Shown: piece by piece, positions 35,677 through 46,702 of the stretch | Position numbering within the stretch: the stretch's first letter is position 1 | Layout of the letters: each line of letters opens with the position of its first letter | Assembly: GCA_030035585.1 (NCBI GenBank) | Contig: CM057482.1 | Location: forward strand, 57,974,828-58,038,827 | DNA: 64,000 nucleotides | From: Dugong dugon | Lineage: Eukaryota; Chordata; Mammalia; Sirenia; Dugongidae | Direction of reading: 5' to 3' | Translations under genes and position numbers: made by a program | The notes under the pieces: generated by a model | Databases searched by the model: none | The model's input: only the letters and a program-made list of their open reading frames with translations | What the model was told of the DNA's origin: nothing

Positions 35677-36645
35677 GAGTGTGCTTCTATCTATTGGTGT
35701 GACAGCTTTTATTTCTCTAGGATATATTCTAAGGAGTGGGATTGCTGGATCCTATGGTGGAATTCTCCTGTGAAGCCAGCAGGGCCAGGGCTTTCTTTGT
35801 TGATAGTTTTTTTAATTACCTCTTCAATCTCTTCTTTTGTTATAGGTTTGTTTAGTTTTTCTACCTCTTTTTATGTTAATTTAGATATATAGTGTGTTTC
35901 TAGAAATTTGTCCATTTCCTCTAGGTTTTCAAATTTGTTGAAGTACAATTTGTCATAGTGTTCTGTTATGATTCTTTTAATTTCAGTTGGGTCTTTTGTG
36001 ATATCACCCATCTCGTTTCTTATTTGGGTTATTTGCTTCCTCTCCTGTTTTTCTTTTGTCAGTTTGGCCAGTGGTTCACCGATTTATTCATCTTTTCAAA
36101 GAATCAACTTTGATCTTGTTAATGCTTTCAATTGTTTTTCCATTCTCTATTTCACTTATTTCTGTTCTGATAGCTATTATTTCCTTTCTCTGGTGCCCGA
36201 GGGCTTTTTTGGTTCTCTCTATTTGTTCAAGTTGTAGGGTTACTGTTTTAATTTTAACCCTGTCTTCTTTTTGAATGTGTGCATATATTTCTATAAAGTG
36301 ACCTCTGAGCACTGCTTTTGCTGTCTCCGAAACATCTTGGTAGGATATGTCTTAATTCTCATTTGATTCTATGAATTTTTTTATTGCACCCTTGATGTCT
36401 TCTATAATCCAGTAGTTTTTGAGCAAGGTGTTGTTCAGATACCATGTATTTGATTTTTTTTCCTTGCTTTTTCTGTTATTGATCTCTACTTTTATGGCTT
36501 TATGTTCAGAAAAGATGCTTTGCAATATTTTAATGTTTTGGATTCTGTTAAGTCTTGCTTTTTGGCCTAATATGTGTTCTATTCTGGAGAATGTTCCATG
36601 TGCATTGGAAAAGAAAGTATACTTACCTGCTGTTGGATGGAGTGT

Positions 36646-37113
36646 TCAGTATACGTCTTTCAGATCAAGTTGGTTGATTGTGGCGTTTAGATCTTCCATA
36701 TCTTGACTGAGCTTCCTTCTGGATGTTCTGTCCTTCACCGAAAGTGGTGTGTTGAAGTCTCCTAGTATTGTTGTGGAGCTGTCTATCTCTCTTTTCAATG
36801 CTGTTAGAGTTTGTTTTATGTATTTTGGAGGCCTCTCATTGGGTGGATTAATATTTATTATAGTTATGTCCTCCTGGTGTATTGACCCTTTAATCATTAT
36901 ATAGTGTCCTTCCTTATCCTTTTTGGTGGATTTTGCTTTAAAGTCTATTTTGTCAGAGATTAATATTGCCACTCTTGCTCTTTTTTGAGTGTTGTTTGCT
37001 TGATATATTTTTTTCCATCCTTTGAGTTTTAGTTTGTTTGTGTCTTTGAGTCTAAGGTGTGTCTCTTGTAGGTGGCATATAGACGGATCAATTTCTTTTA
37101 TCCATTCTGCCAC
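36646..37113 (-). pseudogene. L1-D ORF2 endonuclease fragment
   Basis: A 155-codon piece with DPSICHLQETHLRLKD (catalytic Glu), RARVAILISDKIDFKAKSTK, GDFNTPLSV and an altered end (NQLDLKDVY). The N-terminal NVNGLN segment lies just upstream and is interrupted by the LTR at 37172. Confidence 0.9.
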
Positions 37114-37171
37114 TCTTTGTCTCTTTATTGGTGCATTTAGTCCATTTACATTCAGTGCAATTATTGATAGG

Positions 37172-37687
37172 TGTCTTAGTCATCTAGTGCTGCTATAACA
37201 GAAATACCACAATTGGATGGCTTTTAACAAAGAGAAATTTATTCTCTCACAGTCTAGTAGGCCACAAGTCCAAATCCAAGGCATCAGCTTCAGGGGGAAG
37301 GCTTTCTCTCTCTGTCGTCTCTGGAGGAAGGTCCTTGTGATGCATCAGTCTTCCCTTGGTTTGGGAGCTTCTCTGTGCAGGACCCTCAGGTCCAAAGTAC
37401 ATGCTGTGCTCCCTGTACCGCTTTCTTGGTGGTGTGAGATTACCATGTCTCTCTGCTCACTTCTGTCTTTTATATCTCAAAAGAGATTGGCTTAAGACAC
37501 TGTCTAACCTTGTAGACCTTGTCAATTTAACTGCTGCTAATCCATCTTATTACATCATAATGATAGAGTTTGCAACACATAAGGAAATTACATCAGATGA
37601 TAAAATGGTAAACAATCATACAGTACTGGGAATCATGACCTAGCCAAGTTGACAGATATTTTGGGGGGACAAGTTCAATCCATAATA
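37172..37687 (-). mobile_element. Solo LTR, MaLR-like afrotherian family, in L1-D
   Basis: A 516-bp fossil LTR in antisense. The plus strand runs from TGTCTTAGTCATCTAGTGCT to GGGGACAAGTTCAATCCATA. It is flanked by a near-perfect 5-bp duplication, ATAGG (37167-37171) and ATAAG (37688-37692), and L1-D continues on both sides. Same family as 17466-17945. No internal region. Confidence 0.85.
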
Positions 37688-38240
37688 ATAAGTATGAGTC
37701 GAGTGCTATCGTTTTGATGTATTTTTTTCTGTGTTGTCGACAGTTTCTTTGTTACATTTAATTTTATGTACTGAGTCATTTTTCTTTATGTATTTTCTTT
37801 TCAACTTTTTCATTGTTATTGATTTTGTATTTGCTGAATCTTTATGTTTTTCTTCTTTTTTATTTTGATGTGTGTGATTGTTAGTTTCATTTGTGGTTAT
37901 CTTAAAATTTACCTCTGTTTTTCTAAGTTTAAACCAATCTTTTATTTCTTGATATTACAGTGACTTCCTCTCCATATGAAAGTTCTATGACTACATTATT
38001 TAGTTCCTCTATTTGTTTTAATGTTGTCATCTTTTATATATTCACATCTCTGTTTCCCTATTTCAGATGTTTTAGATTTGACTTATTTTTGTGACTTCCC
38101 TATCTGGGTTGATGTCTGGTTGTTTTGTCTTGTGTTCTAGTCTTGGGTTCTTATCTGATATTATTGTGTACCCTGAGGACTCCCTTTAGTATTTCTTGTA
38201 ATTTTGGTTTGAGTTTTGCAAATTCCCTTTACTTCTGTGG

Positions 38241-39070
38241 GTACGTGAAGACCCTGCTTAATGGGCAGGGCTCCGTCAAATGTCGTGGATCTGCCACTCC
38301 CCCTTATCTATTGCAGTTGAAAATAGACATCTGGTTTATACCCTGTTATGCTAAAGAGGGCCTAAGCTGTTGAAGTGAGCCCACACTGGTCTAGGCAGGG
38401 GTGAAATGCGTTCAAAGTCTGTGGACCTATTATGCCTGTGCCTAGACAAAGGTGCTGCGCCTGCTGTGAGGTCTCGGCTTAGGGGTGCTAGCATATTATT
38501 TTTTCCTCTTTGTTGTTTGTTAATTTGTTCCCCCTCCAAAGCTGGGAGAATTGCTTGGGTTTCATGACAGCTCCCAATTCTGGCCCAGGGGCCCAGCAAA
38601 TGCTGAAGCCAGACTGTGACTGGAGCAGAGCTGGTGTGTGGGGGGCGGCAAAAGGTAAAGAGGTGCTTCCCAGAGGGGGAAGGGTTCTTTTGATCCCATT
38701 CGGTAGTTTAGATACTCTCACTTAACTTTCACAAATCTAGGGCTGCTTCCCCCAGCTCCAGAGGCTTGTGCAGACTCTCTGCTGCTCGGTTTCTTCCAAT
38801 GTGGAAAACACATCCTGGGCACTTCTGCTTGCCTCAGCCTGTGTGCGCTGGCCAATCCAGCCTGCAGGGTGCCCGCCAAGTCAGATCTGGTAAATCCTCA
38901 CTGCTTCTGAACAGTCTTTCCTTCCTCTTGCTGCTCACTCCAACTCCTCAACTTTGTCTTTTATGTTCAGAGCTCCTAGATTGTCATATATAATCAATTC
39001 ACTTGTTTTTTCAGGACTTTGTTGTAAGAGGGACCACAGGAAGCTTCTAACTACTCTACCATCTTGGCTC
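38241..39070 (-). promoter_or_regulatory. Alternative L1 5' UTR type in L1-D
   Basis: About 830 bp that matches neither of the other 5' UTR types in the window. It directly follows the ORF2/ORF1 spacer, and its outer end reads CTACCATCTTGGCTCTGCC, whose complement GCCAAGATGG is the YY1-containing start typical of mammalian L1s. I infer that it is the 5' UTR of L1-D with ORF1 deleted. An unrelated insertion is the alternative. Confidence 0.5.
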
Positions 39071-39856
39071 TGCCTTCCTTTTATTTGGTTTGGTTTTTAA
39101 TAATTCCTTTAATTTCTGTTTATCTGGAAATGTCCTAATTTTGCCATTGTGTTTGAGAGAGAGTTTTGCAGGATATATTATTCTTGGTTGATTTTTTTTT
39201 TCTATCAACGTTTTATATATGTTATCCCATTGCCTTCTTGCCTGCATAGTTTCTGCTGAGTAATTAGAGCTTAGTTGTGTTAATTTCTCTGTTGCATGTG
39301 ACTTCTCATTTTTCTCAAGCTGCTTCAGGATTCTTTCTTTGTCTTTGATTTTGCAAGTGTGATTATGATATGTCTTGGTGACTTTCTTTTGGAGTCTATC
39401 TTATGTGGGGTTCTTTGAGCTTCTGGAATGATAAGCTTTTCATCTTTCATTATATTTGGGAAGTTTTATGCTAGCAAATCTTCAACAATCTTCTCTGTAT
39501 TTTCCATTTTCTCCCCCTTTCTGGAACTCTGATGATGTGAAAATTTTTGCTCTTTATTGTATTCCACATAATTGTTTGGTTTTCTTCATTCTGTTCTCTG
39601 ATTTTTCCTCAAACAATGTGGCATCCATGGATTTGTCTTCAAGCTAGCTGATTCTGTCTTCCATTGTTTCAAATTTGCTCCAAAAATGTTCTATGAGTTG
39701 TCTGTTTCTGAAATTCTGTTGTTTATCTCTTGGATTTCTATTTTCTGTTTTTGTACGGCTTCTAATTTTTTATTCATTTTAACATTTTGTTCTTATATTA
39801 TTTTCTTGAATTCTTCTATTGTTTTGTGTGTGTTTTCCTTGATTTTGGCTTTGTTT

Positions 39857-40054
39857 TCATTGGTTTTTGCCTGTATTTTCCATGATTTTGTCTGTTTTTT
39901 CCTTGGTTTTGTCTGTGTTTTTCTTGATCTCTTTTCTAATCTCTGGGAGAGCCCTAAATATTAGTTTTTTGAATTCTGCATCACTTAGTTCCTCTACCTT
40001 TCCTTCTACTGGAAGGTTATCTGATTCTTTACTTTTGTCACTTGCTGGAGCCAC
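39857..40054 (-). pseudogene. L1-C ORF1 N-terminal fragment
   Basis: MAPASDKSKESDNLPVEGKV, then EELSDAEFKKLIFRALPEIR and KEIKKNTDKTKEKTDKIMEN. Lysine-rich coiled-coil start of L1 ORF1, aligned with MAPIGVQIKTPDNSPVEENA in L1-H. The C-terminal half (39056-39247: RRQWDNIYKTLIEKKNQPRI) is in another frame. Confidence 0.85.
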
Positions 40055-40479
40055 CTTGTCCTACTTTTTTATATGTTTTGTTATTGTCTGCTGTCTCCAA
40101 AACATTAAGGTATTATTTTCTTTGTTTGTTGATTGTATGTTCATTTCATCCTGCTTTTTTGTTTTGTTTGTTATGTTAGGTCATGTGGGTTGGGTGTGCT
40201 TTGCTGCTTGCTCATCTGTGGGCACGATAGCTCTCACAACCTTGTCTGGGTGGGCAGGGTAGCAGCAGAGGGCAAGCCCACTTCACTGTACACTAGTTTG
40301 GTGAGGTGGCTGAGGGCAGATTGGTGGGCACCATCAGCCTCCTGATCTTGGTCCAGTGGTGTGGGAGTGCTTACAGCCCCTCATCAGATTGGCTGGGTTA
40401 TCAAACTGGGAGTGGTATGGGCTCACTTCCAACTGTTCAGAAGCTGATCGAGTGGTGGGAGGGGATAGGAGTGTGGAAC

Positions 40480-41915
40480 TATTGCAGCAATAGGCCTGAG
40501 TGGTGGCGTATGGGGCTAGGTGGGAGCAAGAAAGAAAACAAAGTGAAAGGAAAAAAGGGGGGCAGCATGGTGGTAGCCAGCTGGTGGGGCTAGGGTGGAC
40601 ATGGGGGCTGGCAGGAAGGGAGGGTTGTGGCATATGGAGCTATGTATGTGGAAGGGAGAAAGAAAGGAAAGAAAGAAAAATCAAAAAGAAAAAAAAATCC
40701 TGTTGGGTGGGGCCAGCAGATGTGAGTGGAGCAGGCCCAGAGCAGTGGTGGGCTGATATGCCATTGTCACTGTATATGTGGTGGCAAGATGTGTGCTGGT
40801 GGAAAGGGGGGAGATGGAAGGGAGAGAAAAAAGAAAGGAAAAAATGGCAATGTGATGGGGTTGATGGGTGGGAGTGGTGCAGACTCAGGGTTTTGACATG
40901 CTGGTGGCTCTCTAACCATGGCAGGGTCACTGGGAAGGGGGAGGGGAAGTGGCATATGGGGCTAGGAGGGAGGGAGAAAGAAAAGGAAGAAAGAGAAAAA
41001 GTAAAATAAATGGCATTACAGTGAGGGGTGATGAGTGGGGGAGGGGCAGACCTGGGAGCCAGTGGAAAGGGAGGAGAGGTGACTATGGGACTAGGGAGAA
41101 AGAAAACAAAAAGTGGTGACACAGTGAGGGACCAAAGGTGTGGTTGAGACAGACCCAGGGCAGCGATGGGCTGATGTGCGGGTGGCACTCTATCCTCAGG
41201 GGCACAGTGGGGGCTGATGGGAAGGGGAGGAGGTGGCGTATGGGGTTAGATGGGAGGGAGAAAGAAAAGGAAGAATGAGAAAAAAGAAAAAAATGGCATA
41301 GTGGGGGCTGGTGTGTGGGCGTGGGGTAGACCCAAGGGCCAGTGGAAATGGAAGGGAGGTGATGTATGGGGCTAGGTGGGAGGGAGAAAGAAAATAAAGG
41401 AAAAAAAGAAGAAAAAATAGCGGCACAGTGGGAGCCGACGGGTAGGGGTGGTGGCAAACCTGTGGCTCTCTAGCTTTGGAGGTGCAGTAGGGGCTGGAAG
41501 GAAGTGGGGTGGGGAGGTGTACAGAGTTAGGTGAGTGGGAGAAAGCAAAAAAAAGAAGAAAAAGAAAATGGCAGCACGGTGGGAGCTGGCAGGTCGGGCG
41601 GGCAGACCTGGGGTGGTGGTGGGCCATTAATTCTCTAGCCATGGTGGCACAGCAGGGGCTGGTGGGAAGGGAGGAGATGGCATACAGGGCTAGGTGGGAG
41701 GGATAAAGAAAAGGGAGAAATGGAAAAAAGAAAAAGAAAAAGAAAAGAAAAAATATATGGTTGCGTAGCAGGCGCTTGTAGGTGGGGACGGGGCAGACCT
41801 AGGGCAGCAGGGGGCCAATGGCTGTCTAGCAGCAATGGCACATCAGGGGCTGGAGGTAAGAGGGGGAGGTGGTGTATGCGGCTAGGTGGGAGACAGAAAG
41901 AAAAAGAGAAATAAA
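40480..41915 (-). repeat. Array of about nine 5' UTR monomers in L1-C
   Basis: A purine-rich tandem array. The anchor GGGGCTAGGTGGGAGGGAGA followed by AAGAAAA recurs, with variation, near 40507, 40636, 40957, 41090, 41240, 41368, 41525, 41687 and 41879. The spacing is about 130-190 bp, with one larger gap. Between anchors, GGCACAGTGGGGGCTG- and GGCAGACC-like blocks also repeat. Structure and position (between the L1 5' end and ORF1) fit monomer-type L1 promoters, as in mouse L1. Confidence 0.8.
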
Positions 41916-42290
41916 ATCCCTGCAACTGGAGGGGGCAAGGCAGGCCCCGGGGGGCTTGTATTGTGGACCCTGCTAGTGGGGGCTGCTGCAATGGGGAGGC
42001 TCTTGCTTCTACTCACCAGAATGGTGAGGGCTGGGAAAGTGTGTTTCTCTGGTTACCTAGTGCTCTTTCTCCTGCTGGGAGCTCTGTGAAGTTGCCTTCC
42101 CGTACTCCCTGTCCAGGGTTGTTTCTCTAGTTTCTTCTTCCATTCAGTGTTAGATCTAATTCTTTATTCCTTCATTTGCTGCTTAGGGTTCCAGAATTGA
42201 CATCTGTATCTGTTTAACTTAGTTTTTTGGATCCTTACTGCAGAGGGCAGCATGGTATATCTGTCTAGGGTGCCATGTTGGCTCCACCTC

Positions 42291-43140
42291 CTGACTTGCA
42301 TTCAGAACAACACTGGCCAAAGATAGAATACCACTATTTTGTAGACATAGAAACTGAGGAAAAGAGAGGATAAGAAACTCACCCCAGAACACAGGCATAT
42401 ATATGACCCTTTTGCCTGTACTTCTTCCCCATATCCCCATCTGGACATGAGGCCAGTGTTGCTTTTCACAGCAGATACCATTGATCATGTGGGAATAGGG
42501 ACTGGTGTCCACACAGGACCTTCATTTGTATCATGGAACTGGCCATGCTGGCCTCCCCGACTCATAGCACCTGTGCAATGTCTAAAACAGGACAGGGAAT
42601 TCTATATTGAAAAAAGGAATTAAGGTCAGGCAAGACCCAAATGGCCACCCCACTGTGGGTGGTTGGCAGTGGTGTTTGTAAATACCTGAACATAAGTGAC
42701 ATATTCTACATAAGTGACTTAAGCGAGAGAAGCCAAGGCCATGACCAACCCTGAAGGTAAGGAAAGGAGCTGCTTTCCAGAATCCCTCTTTCTAGCAATC
42801 CAATCCCACATGACCACAGTGAGCATCACCAAGTGCCAGGTTCTGTTCTGGGAACTCAGGATTAGGCGAAGGTGATCAGGACACACCAATCCTGCAGAGG
42901 GAAGCCTCTGTCTGAAAGCCACATAAGCCTCAAGGACAGAGAGCTAGTTGAGGGAGGTGCAGAGGGTTTCCAAGGGAAGGTCACCTTCAAATAGGCCCAG
43001 AGGGTGAGGTGAATTTGGACAGGCAGCAAAAGTGGAAGAAAGGATTCTTCCTTTCCTCAGTCTCAAGAAACACCCAAAATTCCTTTCAGATGTTCTTCTC
43101 CCAACTTCAGACCACACAGGCAGTATCTATGTTATGAATG
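42291..43140. other. Unique sequence with faint MIR/L2-like stretches
   Basis: 42335-42400 (GTAGACATAGAAACTGAGGA) resembles a MIR core, and 42815-42880 (AAGTGCCAGGTTCTGTTCTG) resembles L2. Both are weak. No gene seen. Confidence 0.35.
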
Positions 43141-43219
43141 CTAAAAAAACAAAAAACAAAAAAAAAAAACCAAAACAAAAAAAACCCCAACAAACACAGC
43201 AACAACAACAACAAAAAAG
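43141..43219. repeat. A-rich low-complexity tract
   Basis: Irregular AAAAACAAAAAA and (AAC)n sequence over about 80 bp. Confidence 0.85.
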
Positions 43220-43367
43220 TGAGTTTCATAAGAAAAATATCAATGAACACATTTCTCCCACACAGTGTTGGTGGTGTGTTGCCTCTTCTTATGCCAGCCA
43301 TTGCTTCCTCCCAGGCTTTGGGCTGCCTGTAGTTGAATGTGTTCTTTCTCAATCAAATATGTGCATG

Positions 43368-43400
43368 CACACACACACACACACACACATACACACACAC
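43368..43400. repeat. (AC)n microsatellite
   Basis: About 16 CA units, interrupted once by CATA. Confidence 0.95.
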
Positions 43401-44594
43401 ATGCACGTGTGCTTATTCTCACACAGACTTTCTGATACTGATACACAACTGTAGTCCAGTGCATTGTAGAATATGACCAATGCCACACTTATATTTTTCT
43501 TGGTAACACATAAGCGTAATAAGAGATTATTACTAAAACTTAGAGTTTGTTCTCAGAGAACGTGCTGACAATAGAAGGTGCATTCATGGATGGTTAGTGT
43601 TGAGTGTTTAAATATTGACATCTTAGGAAGCAAGTGCCTGGGGAGTAAAGGGAGTGACGTCCCCACAGCCCTGAAGGGGCACTACCCACGAATCTTACAG
43701 GCACCTCCTCTAAGAACCACAGACTCTGGTGGGAGGAGGTGGAGTGTGGGCAGCTCAGGTAGTAACTGGTGTTTTCAATTTCCTTGCAAATGGTCATTTG
43801 AGAAAAGAGAGATGACTGACTTCCTAGAAACACTTTTCCCTCTACTTTCTTTCCACACTGGTATCTCCAAATTCCTTAGAAGATCCATGACTAAGGTACC
43901 CCTTAAGCACTATTTTCCTATTTAAACTGTCAGTCACGTGGTATGTTTGCCAGAGATTAGAAATAAGAAAAGGATTGAAGAAGGAGCATAATCCGGCTCT
44001 TAGCCCTATAAGAGAATATATTTTTGTTAATGTTGTAGATGAAGGCAGAAAAATACATAGAAGGAAATAAGCCAATGAAGCAGCACAAAGACCATGCAAC
44101 AGTCATATGTGTCTTCACTTGATTCCACTAACAAAGTGCCAAGCACACCATCCTTCTTACTGCTGCTAATAGAAACCAGCCACATGTAGATAGTCCTCCT
44201 TCATGGTTGAGCCCTCATTTTTGCTTGACAAACTCTTCACAAGATTTGTTCAACAGAGTCTTCCATGGGAACGAAGCAAATGTACCATGTGTCAGTATCA
44301 CAAGGGAGGAGCTAGCACCCATAAATACATAGGTTATTTCCAAACCATATTAATATATTTAATTGCAACGTTTGATAGCACTCTTTATAAAATGTATTTT
44401 ACATTTCTGACTTCACGAAGAGAGTTCATCAAATATAAATTGATTTGCAGTCAGTGCGTAGAGGGCTGGTTGTGAGGAATCAGTGCCTGAGGCTAGCACT
44501 TTCTGATGTCCTGATCTATGTATGGGCACCCCACTTCACCACCTCCCTGGCTCTTCAACTCTTATAAACAAACAAACAAACAAAAAAAAAAAAC
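43401..44594. other. Unique sequence, no gene seen
   Basis: No clear repeat until the (AAAC)n tract at 44565-44592. Short ORFs lack recognisable domains. Confidence 0.4.
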
Positions 44595-44860
44595 CCATAT
44601 AAATTAGAGCAGGAATAATTGAAATTGAAAACAATAAATGAATAGAGAAAATCAACGAAATTGAAAGCTGGTTCTTTGAAAAGATAAATAAAATGATAAA
44701 CTTCTAGCCAGGCTAACTACGAATAAAAGAGAGAAGACACAAATTGCTAATATTAAAAATGAAAGAGGGACCATCACAACCAATCCCAAGAACATTGAAA
44801 TGATAATAAAGAAATATTACAAACAATTCTATGCCCACAATTTCAATAACTTAGATGAAA

Positions 44861-44874
44861 TGGATTAATTTCTT
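44861..44874. repeat. Left TSD of the L1 3'-end insertion
   Basis: TGGATTAATTTCTT, identical to 45721-45734. A perfect 14-bp duplication in otherwise diverged sequence. Confidence 0.95.
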
Positions 44875-45720
44875 TAAAATATTTTTTTATTGTACTTTAG
44901 ATGAAGGTTTACAGAATAGTTTCTCATTAAAGTCAGTACACATATTATTTTATGACATTGATTAACAACCCCACGACATGTCAACACTCTCCTTTCTCGA
45001 CCTTGGAGGACTTTTTTTTTTTTGGTGAAAATATACATAGACAAAGATACACCATTTCAAAAATTTCTACATGTACAATTCAGTGACATTGTGCTGCTAT
45101 TCTCACTCTCCTTTTCCAGTTATACCATCACCATTATCTTCACCTCACTGCCCCCTAGACTTCCTATCAAACATTTTGAATTGCTGTTGTCAGTTTGATC
45201 TTACATAGATAACTCTTTCTTTTTGTTTTTGTACTTTAGAATGGAGGTTTACTGAATAGTTTCTCATTAAACAGTTAGTATACATATTGCCCTATGACAA
45301 AGGGTAACAACCCCACGACATGTCAACACTGTCCCTTCTCAGCCTTGAGTTCCCTATCACCAGCTTTCCTGTCCCCTCCTGCCTTCTAGTCCTTGTCCCT
45401 GGACTCCTGTGCTTCATTAGTCCCGTTTTGTTTTATGGGGATGTCTAAGCTTTGGCTGAATGGTGAACCTCGGGAGTGACTTCACCACTGAGCTAAAACG
45501 ATGTCCCGGGGCCATACTCTCCGGTTTTCTCCAGTTTGTCAGACCAGTAAATCTGGTCTTCTTTGTGTGAGTTAGAATTTTGTTCTACATCCCTCTCCAG
45601 CTCTGTCTAGGACCCTCTGTTGTGATCCCGGTCAGAGCAGTCAGTCGTGGTAGCTGGGCACTATCTAGCTATACCGGACTCAGTCTGGTGGAGGCCGTGG
45701 TGGTTGTGGTCCATTAGTCC
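44875..45720 (-). mobile_element. 5'-truncated L1, 3' UTR only, in L1-E
   Basis: 846 bp of L1 3' UTR in antisense with the A-rich tail at the left (ATATTTTTTTATTGTACTTT), bounded by a perfect 14-bp target-site duplication. The terminal block is present twice (about 44890-45000 and 45235-45350), with an intervening T tract (45012-45023) and GGTGAAAATATACATAGACA spacer, as in L1-B. The shared 3' UTR frame is present but interrupted by two TGG-to-TAG changes. Confidence 0.93.
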
Positions 45721-45734
45721 TGGATTAATTTCTT
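45721..45734. repeat. Right TSD of the L1 3'-end insertion
   Basis: TGGATTAATTTCTT; L1-E resumes directly with GAAAAACAAAAATC. Confidence 0.95.
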
Positions 45735-46092
45735 GAAAAACAAAAATCTATCAAAACTCAAACAAAAAGAAATAGATAATATGAATAGGCCTCCAACTAT
45801 TAAAGAAATTGGATCAGCAAGCAATAACCTTCCAAAACAAAAAGCATCAGGACCAGTTTCACTGGTGAATTCTACCAGACATTTAAAAAAGAATTAAAAC
45901 ACCAGTCTTTCTCAAACTCTGCCAAAAAATAGAAGAGGTGGGAGAATTTCCTAACTAAATTTATAAAGCCAGCATTACCTTAATACTGAAACCAAACAAA
46001 CACATTACCAGGAAGGAAAATTACAGACCACTATCTCATGAATATCGTTGCAAAAATTTTCAACATTGTATTACCAAAACTAATCCAATGAT

Positions 46093-46251
46093 GGAAACCC
46101 TGGTGGTGTATGGTTAAGAGCTATGGCTGCTAACCAGAAGATCAGCAGTTTCAATCTACCAGGCACTTCTTGGAAACTCTATGGGGCAGTTGTACTCTGT
46201 CCTATAGGGTCACTATGAGTCGAAATCGACTTGATGGGAATGGGATGGGTT
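46093..46251 (+). mobile_element. AfroSINE 6, short form, in L1-E
   Basis: Starts GGAAACCCTGGTGGTGTATG. Flanked by perfect 12-bp duplications TAATCCAATGAT at 46081-46092 and 46252-46263. Confidence 0.96.
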
Positions 46252-46543
46252 TAATCCAATGATATACAAAAAGAATTACACACCATTACCAAGTGGGATT
46301 TATCCCAGGTTTGCAAGACTGGTTCAACATTCACAAAATAATTAATGGTAATTCATCATATCAGTAGGATAAAGAAGAAAATCATATATTCATATAAACA
46401 GATATAGAAATAATATTTGACAAAACCAAATACCTATCCATGATTAAAAACTTTTCAAGCCTTAAAATAACATTTTTTATTCTGTTGGCAGTGTTTCTTT
46501 GTGCAATCTCTTCAGTTTCTAATTGGTATTTCTAAGCTTTTAG

Positions 46544-46702
46544 AAGGAAAGCCTGGTGGCATAGTGGTTAAGTGCTATGGCTGCTAACCAAAAGGTCAGG
46601 AGTTCAAATCCACCAGGTGCTCCTTGGAAACTCTATGGGGCAGTTCTACTCTGTCCTATAGGGCTGCTGTGAGTTGGAATCGACTCGACGGCAATGGGTT
46701 TT
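46544..46702 (+). mobile_element. AfroSINE 7, short form
   Basis: Starts AAGGAAAGCCTGGTGGCATA and ends ACGGCAATGGGTTTTC. Approximate duplications of TTCTAAGCTTTT/TTCTTAAGCTTCT flank it. Low divergence from the family pattern (GGAATCGACTCGACGGCAAT intact) suggests that it is young. Confidence 0.94.

Larger units (their letters stand above)
34463..39084 (-). mobile_element. L1-D, inserted in L1-C, with internal deletions and an LTR
   Basis: On the minus strand it has a tail at 34463-34482, a 3' UTR to about 35390, ORF2 C-terminus (35400-35757), then a jump of about 2 kb at 35757 that joins C-terminal ORF2 to the linker (GTGGAATTCTCCTGTGAAGC). It continues with linker and endonuclease (to 37171), a solo LTR (37172-37687), the ORF2/ORF1 spacer to about 38240, no ORF1, and a 5' UTR of a different type (38241-39070). 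It is older than L1-B and L1-H, judging by divergence. Confidence 0.78.
39085..42290 (-). mobile_element. L1-C, right part (ORF1 and 5' UTR)
   Basis: Continuation of the element at 32835-34462. It carries ORF1 (about 39100-40120) and then a long 5' UTR to the 5' end at about 42290 (plus strand GTGCCATGTTGGCTCCACC). The start at 39085 repeats about 35 bases also found before the L1-D deletion point, consistent with L1-D having split this element. Confidence 0.8.
44595..46470 (+). mobile_element. L1-E, old plus-strand L1, ORF2 fragment
   Basis: A diverged L1 in the opposite orientation to its large neighbours. It covers the ORF2 linker (AATTGAAAGCTGGTTCTTTG, GAGGGACCATCACAACCAAT), interrupted at 44875-45720 by an L1 3' end, then the RT N-terminal part (GGACCAGTTTCACTGGTGAA, TTACAGACCACTATCTCATG), interrupted at 46093-46251 by an AfroSINE, and on to about 46470. 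All frames are broken. Confidence 0.85.

Noticed and set aside
40480-41915. CRISPR-like or satellite array
   Set aside because: Units are degenerate, variable in spacing, and lie exactly between an L1 5' end and L1 ORF1; the genome is mammalian.
40334-41991. Proline- and serine-rich ORFs of 100-180 codons on the minus strand, and Gly/Lys-rich ones on the plus strand
   Set aside because: They read through the purine-rich 5' UTR monomers of L1-C; the composition follows from the repeat and no domain is present.
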